Origin: an uncultured Pseudoteredinibacter sp.
GTDB taxonomy: Bacteria > Pseudomonadota > Gammaproteobacteria > Pseudomonadales > Cellvibrionaceae
Length of the DNA: 64,000 nucleotides
Assembly: GCF_947500695.1 (NCBI RefSeq)
Contig: NZ_CANMSS010000002.1
Coordinates: forward strand, 248,001-312,000
Direction: 5' to 3'
This document shows, piece by piece, positions 1-8,812 of the stretch. The stretch's first letter is position 1, and every line of letters starts with the position of its first letter. The position numbers were made by a program, and so were the translations under genes. The notes beneath the pieces were generated by a model. The model had not been told where the DNA came from, ran no database searches, and saw only the letters and a list, made by a program, of their open reading frames with translations.

Positions 1-44
1 GCTTAAACTGCGTAGAATTTGCTTATGCAATAAAAGGGGGATAT

Positions 45-302
45 ATGACAGATTGGGTTCGACCAGGAATATACGGTGCTCTTTTGAGCTCGTTTTTATT
101 ATTCTTATTACCTTCGACTAGCTCACTATTATTGAATCTATATCACAACCTAAGCTTTGAGCCATTATATTATCTATACGCTGCAATCAAGGCAGCTTCG
201 GCTTATTATCCAAGGTGGGATTATTTTGAGCTCAGCGCAATCGCAGCTGGCCTTTTTCTGACATTTTCATTGTGGCTGAAGAAGCATAATAAAACGGGCT
301 AA
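45..302 (+). CDS. small putative membrane protein, 85 aa
   Basis: I do not recognise a family. The ATG follows a clear purine-rich ribosome binding site (AAAAGGGGG, about 5 nt away). Two hydrophobic stretches are visible, roughly residues 10-30 (rich in Leu/Ser) and 62-78, so a small two-segment inner membrane protein is likely. The last residues (KKHNKTG) are basic, which would keep that end in the cytoplasm. It is convergent with the ThuA-like gene and shares a hairpin terminator with it. The coding sequence is AT-rich compared with the metabolic genes that follow. It could be the last gene of an operon that starts before the window. Function unknown. Confidence 0.6.
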   Translation: MTDWVRPGIYGALLSSFLLFLLPSTSSLLLNLYHNLSFEPLYYLYAAIKAASAYYPRWDYFELSAIAAGLFLTFSLWLKKHNKTG

Positions 303-317
303 GAATAAACTTAGCCC
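296..317. terminator. bidirectional terminator between convergent genes
   Basis: Perfect 8-bp inverted repeat (GGGCTAAG / CTTAGCCC) with a 6-nt AT loop. It overlaps the stop codon of the small membrane protein and lies just beyond the stop of the ThuA-like gene. A/T-rich flanks fit a weak terminator working in both directions. Confidence 0.55.
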
Positions 318-325
318 TAAAGCTT

Positions 326-1156
326 TTATTGATCCAGAAGCCAGATTGACGCTTGCTCTAACAGGGTTTTATATTCTTCATCTTCATAAGCTTCCGCAAG
401 GTGGCCAAGCGCACTGAAAAATACCGTACCCTCACCAACCTTGTGGTGCCAAACCAGAGGATGATCCGAACCCATCTTTAAAGAATCTGGCACATCATAC
501 TCTGCTTCATCAACACTAATTAGTACTGTCACTTCGTCTCTTGGACTTTTATCAAAGCTATACCATTCTTCATGCCAAGCTTTGCTTGCTGGCAAATGCT
601 TAGTCGCCAAATGGCTTCTATCTTCGATTGTTAAAGTCCCATCCCTAAATTGCGGAAACATCGGATGCCCAATAAATTGAGTTTTTATCAGGTGTTTTGG
701 AAACCAAGACCAATCATAATCTTCATTGCCGCCGGTACCATGCAGCGCAAGGAAGCTGCCGCCAGCATTCATATGATTTTTCAAAGCTTCACGCTGTACC
801 TCGGTCAACACATCACCGGTGACATTATTCCAAACAATTAAATCGAATTTATCCAATAAATCAGCCTGGTGTATTGCTCCGTTTTCTGTAATAAAAAGAC
901 CCCAATCATGTTTATCAGCGAAGTTTTTAAATAGAGACTCTACCGCTGGGATCGCCTCTATATGGCGAAAACTATTGGTTTTTGAGAACAGCAATACTTT
1001 GCTTCCACCCGACATTACTGGCAGGATAGGTGGAACTTCCTCATAAACAGGCGTCTTGAATAGCTCATAGCGCCACATCTGATAGGCCACATAAACTGCA
1101 ATCGCAATAAGTGCAATTGCGGTAAAATGCAGCGTTGTGCGTAAAATCTTAGCCAT
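326..1156 (-). CDS. ThuA-like domain protein, membrane-anchored
   Basis: A 276-aa protein with an N-terminal hydrophobic anchor (about residues 8-26) followed by a ThuA-like domain (about 50-274). The domain begins with the typical 'KVLLFSKTNSFRH' strand and contains 'ALHGTGG' and 'HPMFPQFRDG'. ThuA-like proteins have a class-I glutamine-amidotransferase-like fold. They are named from trehalose utilisation and are often found with sugar-oxidising GMC enzymes. The domain probably faces the periplasm. It is the last gene of a three-gene minus-strand operon, 19 bp after the GMC oxidoreductase stop, which suggests a role in the same sugar pathway. Substrate and catalytic activity cannot be read from the sequence. 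The family call is solid; the pathway role is inferred. Confidence 0.85.
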   Translation of the reverse strand: MAKILRTTLHFTAIALIAIAVYVAYQMWRYELFKTPVYEEVPPILPVMSGGSKVLLFSKTNSFRHIEAIPAVESLFKNFADKHDWGLFITENGAIHQADLLDKFDLIVWNNVTGDVLTEVQREALKNHMNAGGSFLALHGTGGNEDYDWSWFPKHLIKTQFIGHPMFPQFRDGTLTIEDRSHLATKHLPASKAWHEEWYSFDKSPRDEVTVLISVDEAEYDVPDSLKMGSDHPLVWHHKVGEGTVFFSALGHLAEAYEDEEYKTLLEQASIWLLDQ

Positions 1157-1175
1157 TTTCCTTTCCTAATAAAAT

Positions 1176-2870
1176 CTAAATTTTACCTTGCTGCCATTGC
1201 GATACAGCGTAGTCGCAGGCTCGCGCGGTAAACGCCATATAAGTTAATGATGGGTTTACGCAAGAACTGGACGCCATGCAGGCTCCATCCGTTACGAACA
1301 GATTAGGCACATCATGGCTCTGATTCCAAGCATTCAGCACCGATGTTTTTGGATCCTTGCCCATTCTTGCTGTTCCCATCTCGTGAATCGCACTGCCAGG
1401 TACGCTGAGTGTATCGGTTGTCTCTATGTAAACAGCACCGGCCGCTTTAAAAATTTTCTCACTGCTCTTTATAATATCTTTAGACATCCGATGTTCGTTT
1501 GCACCAAAGCTCATTGACACCTTGATTTGGGGAATGCCAAATTCATCGTGTTTACTTTCATCAAGCTCAACGCGATTGTTTGCGTTAGGTAGACATTCTC
1601 CGAAAGCACCCAAAACCCAAACCCAGTAGGGCGCTGGCTTACGCAAGTTATCTTTGAGGCTTTTGCCAAAGCCTTTTTGATTGAAGTGGAAGCGCCAATC
1701 AGGCCGAACTGGATCAGCCTGCAAACCAAAGCCACGCAAGTAATCCGTTTGCTCTTTTCCAGGTAGGTTTTTAAAGCGTGGTATATAGGTTCCGGTAGGG
1801 CGAAAACCCTTGTAATAGTGATCGAGATTATCAGCAAATACCGCCACATGCTGCATCTTAAAATGATCCATCAAATAGCGACCTAAAGTGCCGCTACTAT
1901 TGGCCAAGCCATTAGGAAACTGCTGCGACTTTGAATTCAATAGAATCTGCGTACTGGCCAGCGTGGAAGCACATAAGAAAATAAGATCGGCCGAAAAGCT
2001 TAGGCGCTCTTTGCTATTAGCATCGATGATTTGCACTGCTGTAACTCGATTACTGTTTGAATCATATATGAGTTTTTCGACAACGCTGTTTGAGCGAAGC
2101 TCTAAGTTCCCAGTGGCCCGTGCAGCCGGTAAGGTTGAGCTTTGGCTACTAAAATAACTTCCTGTTGAACAGCCTCTTGGGCAAGGCCCGCAGTAATGGC
2201 AAGCTGCTCGACCATTTAGATTCTCGGTAAGTATAGCCGTGCGCCCCATTGTCATAGTCACTTCGGGCATATACTTATCGAGTCGACCCTTGATGGTTTT
2301 TTCAAGGGTGTACATATCCATAGCTGGGAGAAACTCACTATCGGGTAACTCAGGCAGGCCTTCTTTAGCACCCGAGATACCGACAAATTTCTCTACATAG
2401 CTGTACCAATCTTTTAAATCATCATAACCAATCGGCCACTCACAGCCATGGCCATCTTCGACATTTGCCTTAAAATCGAATTCACTCCAACGATAAGTTT
2501 GCCGCCCCCAAATTAGCGATCGGCCACCAACACCGTTTGCCCTAATCCAGTGATAAGGTTTATTTTCATCCTGCTGGTAGGGCGCTTCGCTATCCTTAGT
2601 AAAAAACGCTTTGGTCGCCGCATCAAAGGCATAACATTGGCTTTGAATTGGGTAATCGTCTACATTACGTTTACGATCTGCCTTGTTGGCAAAGGGGATT
2701 TTCCAAGGCGGGGCATGTTCACCCAGATAGTCCACCCCATGTTGAATATCACGACCACGTTCTAGCACAAGAACTTTTAGGCCTTTTTCACATAGCTCTT
2801 TGGCCGCCCAGCCTCCTGAAATTCCAGAACCAATGACGATGGCATCGTATTTTTTATTATTCTCTTGCAC
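1176..2870 (-). CDS. GMC family oxidoreductase (FAD-dependent sugar/alcohol dehydrogenase)
   Basis: 564 aa. The N-terminal FAD-binding Rossmann motif 'VIGSGISGGWAAKELCEKG' is at about residues 12-30, followed by the acidic end of strand 2 ('LVLERG'). The GMC segment 'GVGGRSLIWGRQTYRW' lies near 113-128. C-terminal active-site motifs are 'HEMGTARMG' and 'CVNPSLTYMA', which supply the expected His/Asn pair. A Cys-rich segment 'CHYCGPCPRGC' near 222 resembles the region that carries an iron-sulphur cluster in multi-subunit FAD glucose dehydrogenases; that reading is inference. There is no signal peptide. The preceding gene encodes a twin-arginine small subunit, so this catalytic subunit may be co-exported with it. 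Likely substrates are sugars or glycosides; the exact one is unknown. Confidence 0.9.
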   Translation of the reverse strand: MQENNKKYDAIVIGSGISGGWAAKELCEKGLKVLVLERGRDIQHGVDYLGEHAPPWKIPFANKADRKRNVDDYPIQSQCYAFDAATKAFFTKDSEAPYQQDENKPYHWIRANGVGGRSLIWGRQTYRWSEFDFKANVEDGHGCEWPIGYDDLKDWYSYVEKFVGISGAKEGLPELPDSEFLPAMDMYTLEKTIKGRLDKYMPEVTMTMGRTAILTENLNGRAACHYCGPCPRGCSTGSYFSSQSSTLPAARATGNLELRSNSVVEKLIYDSNSNRVTAVQIIDANSKERLSFSADLIFLCASTLASTQILLNSKSQQFPNGLANSSGTLGRYLMDHFKMQHVAVFADNLDHYYKGFRPTGTYIPRFKNLPGKEQTDYLRGFGLQADPVRPDWRFHFNQKGFGKSLKDNLRKPAPYWVWVLGAFGECLPNANNRVELDESKHDEFGIPQIKVSMSFGANEHRMSKDIIKSSEKIFKAAGAVYIETTDTLSVPGSAIHEMGTARMGKDPKTSVLNAWNQSHDVPNLFVTDGACMASSSCVNPSLTYMAFTARACDYAVSQWQQGKI

Positions 2871-2952
2871 CGTTATTCCTGTATTGAGCTTTTCTATTTT
2901 GTTATTTTTCGTCCTAGCTTGTGTCAGCTATTTTCGCATTCCAGTAATTACC

Positions 2953-2992
2953 TAGTCCTAATCACATAGTCCTAATCACATAGTCCTAATCA
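2953..2992. repeat. 14-bp tandem repeat, about 2.9 copies
   Basis: The unit TAGTCCTAATCACA is repeated almost three times head to tail. It covers the stop codon and last codons of the small-subunit gene (stop at 2976-2978). As 14 is not a multiple of 3, each copy is read in a different frame, so gain or loss of a unit would change the C-terminus. Confidence 0.85.
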
Positions 2993-3605
2993 TCGACCAA
3001 CTACTATCTTCCTCGCCCAGAGCATACTCGCCATCGAACTGCATTGGCATAGGATCGTGCCGCAGAACTTGCTTTGCACCGACCTCTGAAGAGTAAAAGC
3101 CAAAGATGGTCAGCTCCTTTAGCTGGCAAATAAACGGCGCATCCTCAATGTATTGGCGTTGAACATTGGCAAAGTCATACCAAGGTGAATCACTGGCCTT
3201 GTCTTCCAAGTCTTCCAAAATATCCAATTGTTGATTCGGGTGCAGTGCAGAAAAACTTTTTGAAAAATCAGCTAAACAATATTTTTGAATCGCGCGAAAG
3301 CCTTCCAGAAAGATTTGTTGCTCCGCTTCACTGAGCCAATTCTGCACCATATATTCTATGAACTTGGGCACCCCAGCATCAATCGCACCAGGGCTTTCAG
3401 TTCTAGGGATAATCACCTCAGCCATAGCTGATAAATCTTTGCGCTCTTGTTCAGAGAACAAATCAGAGGGAAGCTCGTCAATGGATGGGCCTATTGCCAG
3501 AGGCTTGGCAGCTGCCTGAGAGCTACCCGCGAGCCCAGCTATAGCTGCTGTAGCATAGCTCCCTCCCAGCATCGTGAGGGCTTGTAAGAAGAATCGTCTG
3601 TCCAT
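2976..3605 (-). CDS. gluconate 2-dehydrogenase subunit 3-like protein, Tat-exported
   Basis: 209 aa. The N-terminus 'MDRRFFLQALTMLGG' has the paired arginines and hydrophobic stretch of a twin-arginine signal, ending near 'GSSQAAA' (about residue 32). The body has features of the small gamma subunit of membrane-bound sugar dehydrogenases: 'LSAMAEVIIPRTESPGAIDA' near residue 60 and 'LTIFGFYSSEVGAKQVLRHD' near 165-185. In this family the small subunit pairs with a GMC catalytic subunit and takes it through Tat as a passenger. The gene lies first in the operon, about 105 bp before the GMC gene. A cytochrome c electron acceptor subunit is not present beside it. Its final codons run into a 14-bp tandem repeat. 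Confidence 0.85.
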   Translation of the reverse strand: MDRRFFLQALTMLGGSYATAAIAGLAGSSQAAAKPLAIGPSIDELPSDLFSEQERKDLSAMAEVIIPRTESPGAIDAGVPKFIEYMVQNWLSEAEQQIFLEGFRAIQKYCLADFSKSFSALHPNQQLDILEDLEDKASDSPWYDFANVQRQYIEDAPFICQLKELTIFGFYSSEVGAKQVLRHDPMPMQFDGEYALGEEDSSWSMIRTM

Positions 3606-3801
3606 TGCTAGTCCTTTTGATTCGCCCTATTGATTCGCCATAAGACTGAGCTATGGATTAGTCCTATGGCAATCACAGCCGCAGAGGCTTAGGTAAACTA
3701 TGCTGATTATTATGATAACGATTTTTAAAATATGCTTCTGAATTTTAAAATGCCACAGCCTTTTCTATTATGGGGTCTGTTTGGGTTATTGGAATAGCCA
3801 A

Positions 3802-4287
3802 TTAGCTCAAAGGCATTTCCCAAAACAGTGCTTTACCATTGGTTTCATCGAGCTCATAACCACTAAAGCCGTAGTTACGATAAGCCGCCTGGGCCAGGGT
3901 ATTTCCTTCTAGCACCTCTAAGGTAAGCTTACAGCAACCTCGCTCACGAGCTATCTCTTCTACCTTTGCCATCATCAGGCGGCTTAATCCCAAACCGCGA
4001 AACTCTGACATTACCGCAACATCATGAATATTCACGATGGGCTTACACTTAAAGGTAGAGAACGCCATAAAGCAATTGATCAACCCTGCCGGCTTATTAT
4101 CAACCCAGGCGAGAACTGAAAATGCACCATCAATCTCTGCCAATTTTGAGGCTAGACTCTTTTGCACCTCTGGGCTGAGCGGCTCCCCGCCACCCATTGG
4201 ATCAGTAGCATAGGCGTTCAGTAGCATACTAAGCGCATCGGCGTCCTTAGCGTTTAAATAATCAGCAAGTCTTATTTCTGTGGTCAT
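3802..4287 (-). CDS. GNAT family N-acetyltransferase
   Basis: 161 aa covering a single GNAT domain. The acetyl-CoA binding motif A is visible as 'VMSEFRGLGLSRLMMAKVEE' (about 92-111, matching R/QxxGxG/A). It is followed by 'CKLTLEVLEGNTLAQAAYRN' with the typical late strand and 'YGF' element. The substrate amine cannot be predicted. It lies 9 bp downstream of the parvulin gene on the same strand, so the two are probably co-transcribed. The upstream 196 bp (3606-3801) separate it from the sugar-oxidation operon and hold no gene. Confidence 0.88.
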   Translation of the reverse strand: MTTEIRLADYLNAKDADALSMLLNAYATDPMGGGEPLSPEVQKSLASKLAEIDGAFSVLAWVDNKPAGLINCFMAFSTFKCKPIVNIHDVAVMSEFRGLGLSRLMMAKVEEIARERGCCKLTLEVLEGNTLAQAAYRNYGFSGYELDETNGKALFWEMPLS

Positions 4288-4296
4288 TATGACAGA

Positions 4297-4575
4297 TTAA
4301 TCTCGATAAATTGTTTCAATCAAATGAAAGCCGAATTTGGTTTTAACTGGGCCATGCACGGTAAGAATAGGCTTTTTGAAAACCACATCATCAAAGGCTT
4401 TTACCATCTGGCCTTTTTGAAACTCACCCAAGTTGCCACCTTTTTTACTGGATGGGCAACTAGAGTGCTTTTTGGCAAGTTGAGCAAAGTCTTTACCTTG
4501 CGCCAGTAGTTTTTTGACCTTTTGAGCTTCAGCTTCTGTTTTTAGCAGTATATGGCGTGCGCATGCAGTTGGCAT
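4297..4575 (-). CDS. ppiC: parvulin-type peptidyl-prolyl cis-trans isomerase
   Basis: 92 aa, the length of a stand-alone parvulin such as E. coli PpiC, with no signal peptide, so a cytoplasmic foldase. Family hallmarks are 'ARHILLKTEAEAQKVKKLL' at the N-terminus, 'FAQLAKKHSSCPSSKKGGNL' in the middle, 'GQMVKAFDDVVF', and the C-terminal 'PVKTKFGFHLIET' with the conserved His. The enzyme isomerises Xaa-Pro peptide bonds. It is followed closely by the GNAT gene. The family is confident; the ppiC symbol rests on length and domain make-up. Confidence 0.92.
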   Translation of the reverse strand: MPTACARHILLKTEAEAQKVKKLLAQGKDFAQLAKKHSSCPSSKKGGNLGEFQKGQMVKAFDDVVFKKPILTVHGPVKTKFGFHLIETIYRD

Positions 4576-4626
4576 AGTCAGTCTCCACTCTTAAATCGGT
4601 TTCATTCTAAGCATTATTCGAAAAGC

Positions 4627-6024
4627 TTAGACGTTGGGGCGGCTAATTTTCCGAACTTTAATCTTTCGGCCCTTAATCTTACCTTCCTGTAATTGCTTTA
4701 AGGCTTTATTGGCCACCGCGCGGGCGACGGCAACATAGGCGTGAAATTGAAGGACATTAATCTTCCCAACATATTTGCCCTCGATGCCAGCCTCGCCGGT
4801 TAAAGCACCCAAAATATCTCCAGGGCGAAGCTTGTTCTTTTTACCGGCATCCAAACCAATGGTTACCATTTTAGGGCGCTGGTCGATGGAGTTAATATCG
4901 TCTATGCGCGGAGGCTCAGACCATTCGATTTCTTTATTTAAGTAGGCCTCGATATCCGCAAAGGCGCGACGTTGCTTATCGTTCACCAAGCTTGCAGCTG
5001 CACCGCTACGTCCAGCACGGCCAGTGCGACCAATGCGATGCACATAAACTTCAGCATCACGGGGTAGATCGTAGTTAATCACTAACTCGACGGTATCTAC
5101 ATCCAAGCCCCTAGCCGCTACATCAGTTGCCACCAATACCGTGGCACTGCCATTGGCAAAGCGCAGTAAGCTCAAATCTCGCTCGCGCTGCTCCATATCG
5201 CCATGTAAGGCCAAGCTAAACCAGCCTTGCTCATTTAAGCTTTGAGCGATTTCGACCGTTTGCTTTTTAGTGGCACAAAAGATCACACAAGAGCTTGGCT
5301 GATGCTGGGCAAGCAGTTGATTACAAAGCTCCTGCTTTTCTAGCTCGCCACCTTCAACGGCATAAGCTTGCTGGCTAATATTGGATTCACTATGGGTGCG
5401 ACTCACCGTAACGCGTTTAGGTGAGCGCTGATACTGACGGCTAATCGCTTCTATACCTTCAGGGTAAGTAGCGGAATAAAGCTGTGTTTGTCGCTCTTTC
5501 GGACATTCCGACAAAATCGCTGCAATGGCATCGGCAAACCCCATATCCAGCATACGATCCGCCTCATCCAAGACCAAGCTGTGAATATTGCTAAGATCCA
5601 TAGTGCCTTTGCGAAGGTGATCTTGAATGCGCCCCGGCGTGCCCACCACGATGTGAGCTCCATGTTCCAAGGAGCCTATTTGTGGGCCAATTGGCATGCC
5701 ACCACACAAAGTTAGCACCTTAATATTGTGAATTCTGCGAGCTAAGCGGCGAATCTCTTTGGCCACTTGATCGGCCAGCTCGCGGGTGGGGCACAGTACC
5801 AAGCTCTGGATGCGAAAGCGTTTTACATTTAAGCGCTGCAACAGGGCCAAAGCAAAAGCCGCTGTTTTACCGCTGCCGGTTTTCGCCTGAGCGATAAGAT
5901 CTTCGCCTGCTAGCGCCAAAGGCAAGCATTCCGCCTGGATATCCGTCATCTGCTGATAGCCCAGACTATCGAGGTTTTCCAGCAGTTCTGGGTGAAGGTC
6001 AAGTTGCTTAAATTCTTGGCTCAT
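4627..6024 (-). CDS. dbpA: ATP-dependent RNA helicase DbpA
   Basis: 465 aa DEAD-box helicase. Motifs in order: a Q motif region with 'YQQMTDIQAECLP', Walker A 'AQAKTGSGKT', 'PTRELADQV', 'TPGRIQDHL', 'LVLDEADRMLDMG' (DEAD), 'LYSATYP' (SAT), 'VLVATDVAARGLDVDTVELV' and 'HRIGRTGRAGRSG'. The C-terminal about 70 residues ('LRPGDILGALTGEAGIEGKY') form the DbpA RNA-binding domain that recognises hairpin 92 of 23S rRNA. That tail separates DbpA from other DEAD-box proteins. Role: large ribosomal subunit assembly. It appears to be a single-gene unit, with 50 bp before the parvulin start. Confidence 0.95.
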   Translation of the reverse strand: MSQEFKQLDLHPELLENLDSLGYQQMTDIQAECLPLALAGEDLIAQAKTGSGKTAAFALALLQRLNVKRFRIQSLVLCPTRELADQVAKEIRRLARRIHNIKVLTLCGGMPIGPQIGSLEHGAHIVVGTPGRIQDHLRKGTMDLSNIHSLVLDEADRMLDMGFADAIAAILSECPKERQTQLYSATYPEGIEAISRQYQRSPKRVTVSRTHSESNISQQAYAVEGGELEKQELCNQLLAQHQPSSCVIFCATKKQTVEIAQSLNEQGWFSLALHGDMEQRERDLSLLRFANGSATVLVATDVAARGLDVDTVELVINYDLPRDAEVYVHRIGRTGRAGRSGAAASLVNDKQRRAFADIEAYLNKEIEWSEPPRIDDINSIDQRPKMVTIGLDAGKKNKLRPGDILGALTGEAGIEGKYVGKINVLQFHAYVAVARAVANKALKQLQEGKIKGRKIKVRKISRPNV

Positions 6025-6139
6025 GTTCTATCTCAGGCTTGGGGCTTATAGGCAAAGTATCAGATTTGCCCATTTTAAGGGGCGCGCACAGTATCAGAAA
6101 GAGGGCCCAAAAGCGATGTTATTTTAACCAACTCTTAGC

Positions 6140-7411
6140 TCAAGCCCGCGTATTTAGATTGAGCTTAGCGATAACATGATCAGCAATCGGCAAGGCCGAG
6201 GTTGCTGCGGGAGAGGGCGCATTACAAACAATCAAACAGTTCTCACTCTGGGCAAAGAGAAAATCATCAATCATATTGCCTTGTTTATCGACAGCCTGGG
6301 CCCGGATGCCTGCTTTATATGGCAACAAATCCGAGACTTCTAAGCTTGGGCAGTAACTTTGTACTCGCTTAAGATAAGATTGCTTGAATAAGCTATCACG
6401 CAGCTCCCCTAGTCCCGCCTTCCAAAATCGCCCCAATAGACGATAACTGCCAGGCTCAGAAACCATCTGCTGTATATCGGCCATAGAGAACTGGGTTTTC
6501 TTATAGGCCTCTCTTCCCATGGCCAGCACCGCATTTGGGCCAACTGTAACTGAGCCGTCGATCATCCTAGTAAGGTGCACCCCCAAAAATGGCATAGTCG
6601 GATCGGGTACAGGGTAGATTAAGTGATTGATAATGCTGTTGTGCTTGCTGGGCAACTGAAAATATTCGCCACGAAAAGGCATCATCTGAAAATCAACGCT
6701 CAAGCCTAAGGATTTAACAAGGCGATCGCTTTGGATACCTGCACAAGCTATTAGCTGCTTGCAATAAAAAGTGTGCGGCTGATTATCTGTATGGGCAATA
6801 GGTAGGCTTGATATACATTGCAGCTGTACCTCACCGTCTCTTTCACGCAGCTGCTTAAGCTCGTGGCCATAATAAATTTCGCCACCAGCTTCGCCAAACT
6901 GCTTCAATAGCTCACGACAAATCTCTGAGTAATCCACAATGCCACTGGCCGGCACCCATAGGGCACCTAAACCTGCGATATTGGGCTCTCGCTGTTTTAG
7001 TTGTTGCGCGCTTTGTGGCTCCACCTCTAAACCATTTTGGCGAGCCCGCAGCTTCAGTTGATCTAAGCGTTTTAATTCTTGTTCATTGCAGGCCACCAGT
7101 AACTTGCCGCATTCCTCAAAGGCTATACGATGCTCTTTGCAAAATGCTTTTGTGCGCTGATTACCTTCAACACACAGCTTGGCTTTAAGACTGCCAGGAG
7201 CATAGTAGACGCCAGCGTGTATAACACCGGAGTTACGCCCGGTTTGATGTTGTGCGTAGCTTTGTTCTTTTTCAATAATGGCGATACGCCAATCCGGGCG
7301 CAATTGCTGTAGGCGCCAAGCCGTTGCTGCTCCGATAATACCCGCACCAACAATCAGCGCATCATAATCTGCGCGAGCTTGAAGGTTAGCTTGTGGCACG
7401 GAATCAGACAT
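6140..7411 (-). CDS. lhgO: L-2-hydroxyglutarate oxidase
   Basis: 423 aa FAD-dependent DAO-family enzyme. The dinucleotide motif is 'DALIVGAGIIGAATAWRLQQ' (about 16-35) and the family signature is 'TGRNSGVIHAGVYYAPGSLK' (about 57-76). Further on 'VPASGIVDYSEICRELL' and 'LPYKAGIRAQAVDKQGNMID' match LhgO. The enzyme oxidises L-2-hydroxyglutarate to 2-oxoglutarate, passing electrons to the membrane quinone pool. It precedes the membrane dipeptidase in reverse order on the same strand, with a 44-bp gap, so co-transcription is possible although the functions are not obviously linked. Confidence 0.92.
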   Translation of the reverse strand: MSDSVPQANLQARADYDALIVGAGIIGAATAWRLQQLRPDWRIAIIEKEQSYAQHQTGRNSGVIHAGVYYAPGSLKAKLCVEGNQRTKAFCKEHRIAFEECGKLLVACNEQELKRLDQLKLRARQNGLEVEPQSAQQLKQREPNIAGLGALWVPASGIVDYSEICRELLKQFGEAGGEIYYGHELKQLRERDGEVQLQCISSLPIAHTDNQPHTFYCKQLIACAGIQSDRLVKSLGLSVDFQMMPFRGEYFQLPSKHNSIINHLIYPVPDPTMPFLGVHLTRMIDGSVTVGPNAVLAMGREAYKKTQFSMADIQQMVSEPGSYRLLGRFWKAGLGELRDSLFKQSYLKRVQSYCPSLEVSDLLPYKAGIRAQAVDKQGNMIDDFLFAQSENCLIVCNAPSPAATSALPIADHVIAKLNLNTRA

Positions 7412-7455
7412 AAATAGCGAGCGCTCTACTTTATTACAGCCTAGTTTATTGAGTA

Positions 7456-8664
7456 TTAATCCTGTGCGGGCAGGTTTGCCAATAAAAAGTGCTTCATATT
7501 CTCACCCATTACCGCGCGAATTTCGTCTTCAGTAAAGTCCGCTTTTAACATCTCGTCGGTTAGCACAGCCAATTCAGAGGTATCAAACTGCACTTCGGTA
7601 GAGCCATCATAATCCGAGCCTAAAGCAATATGTTCGACACCCAGCAACTCAATACCGTAGCGCATGGCTTTCACGATATTGCTCGGCGTGATTTCGCAAA
7701 CCGCACCATCCCAATAACCTATCGCGATCAACCCACCTTGTTGGGCAATCTCTTGCATAAGCTCATCGGAAATATTACGTGGGCCAGGGCAATGGCCGTG
7801 TAGCCCGGTATGGCTTACCACAACTGGACGCGAAGCCAATGCCAGTACATCTCGTACTACCGCTTCAGACGAGTGCGCTAAATCCACAATAATACTCAAT
7901 CTCTCCATTTCCTGTACGGCTTGGCGGCCAAACTCGCTCAAGCCCGCAGCGCTAGTGCCGTGTAATGAGCCACCCAGTTTATTATCGAAAAAATGGTGCA
8001 GGCCCATCATTCGAAAGCCTGCTTTATATAAACGCTCTACATTTTCTATCTTGCCATCCAAAGCATGGGAACCTTCAGTACCCAATAAGGCCGCAACTTG
8101 CTGCTGACCATTTGCCCTTTGCTGTAAGACTTCTTGTAAATCCAGCTGACTGCGAACCAAGCGAATTGCCTCGGGGTTTTCTTCTGCCACCGCTTGCAAA
8201 CGCTCGGCTTGGTAAAGCGCTCGCTCGGCCAAGCTATTCCAAGTTCGTATTGGCCAGCCCTGTATTATGGCAAGCAAGGTAATGGTATCGCTGGCCTCAG
8301 TTTCATTGCGATCGTAGTTCTGACCTGATGGGCTCTTGGTCACACTGGTAAACATCTGCATGGCCACATTACCGGCCTGCAAACGTGGTACATCCATATG
8401 TCCACGATCTGCCCACTGATTGAGGTCCCGCGCCCATAGGGTAGAGTCGCTGTGCCAATCACCAATCAATATATCCTGATGAAGCCGCTTAGCTTCGGCA
8501 GATATAGGCCATGGCTCATGGGGGCTCACCTTATTGAGTTCGCGCTCAATCGCCGCTGGTGCAAATAAACGCATCAACAGTGCTGCAACCAAAAGCAGTA
8601 GCAACAATCCGATTAAGCTGTTCTTTATTATTTTCATAGTAGTGATCGCCAGTTTAATAAACAT
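7456..8664 (-). CDS. membrane dipeptidase (peptidase M19 family)
   Basis: 402 aa. An N-terminal hydrophobic anchor is followed by a full M19 renal-dipeptidase-type domain. Zinc-site elements are visible: 'DWHSDS' (HxD, about 69-74), 'GTEGSHAL' (Glu), 'VSHTGLHG' (His), and 'ALGSDYDG' (Asp). The protein is probably anchored in the inner membrane with the catalytic domain in the periplasm, cleaving dipeptides. The start is uncertain: the first ATG (8664) has an AGG only 1 nt away, while the next ATG at 8637 ('MKIIKNSL') gives a cleaner signal-anchor. It is divergent from sstT. Confidence 0.88.
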   Translation of the reverse strand: MFIKLAITTMKIIKNSLIGLLLLLLVAALLMRLFAPAAIERELNKVSPHEPWPISAEAKRLHQDILIGDWHSDSTLWARDLNQWADRGHMDVPRLQAGNVAMQMFTSVTKSPSGQNYDRNETEASDTITLLAIIQGWPIRTWNSLAERALYQAERLQAVAEENPEAIRLVRSQLDLQEVLQQRANGQQQVAALLGTEGSHALDGKIENVERLYKAGFRMMGLHHFFDNKLGGSLHGTSAAGLSEFGRQAVQEMERLSIIVDLAHSSEAVVRDVLALASRPVVVSHTGLHGHCPGPRNISDELMQEIAQQGGLIAIGYWDGAVCEITPSNIVKAMRYGIELLGVEHIALGSDYDGSTEVQFDTSELAVLTDEMLKADFTEDEIRAVMGENMKHFLLANLPAQD

Positions 8665-8812
8665 ACCTCATTGTATGTTTCTGGGTGGTAATGAAAAGTG
8701 CAAATTGAATCATTTTGCCCCCCAATCGTTGTGTAAACAAATCGATTAGAACAAAATCGTGCACAATGCCCCACACAGGGCTGAACGTTAAACAACGATA
8801 ATAGGGTTTGCG

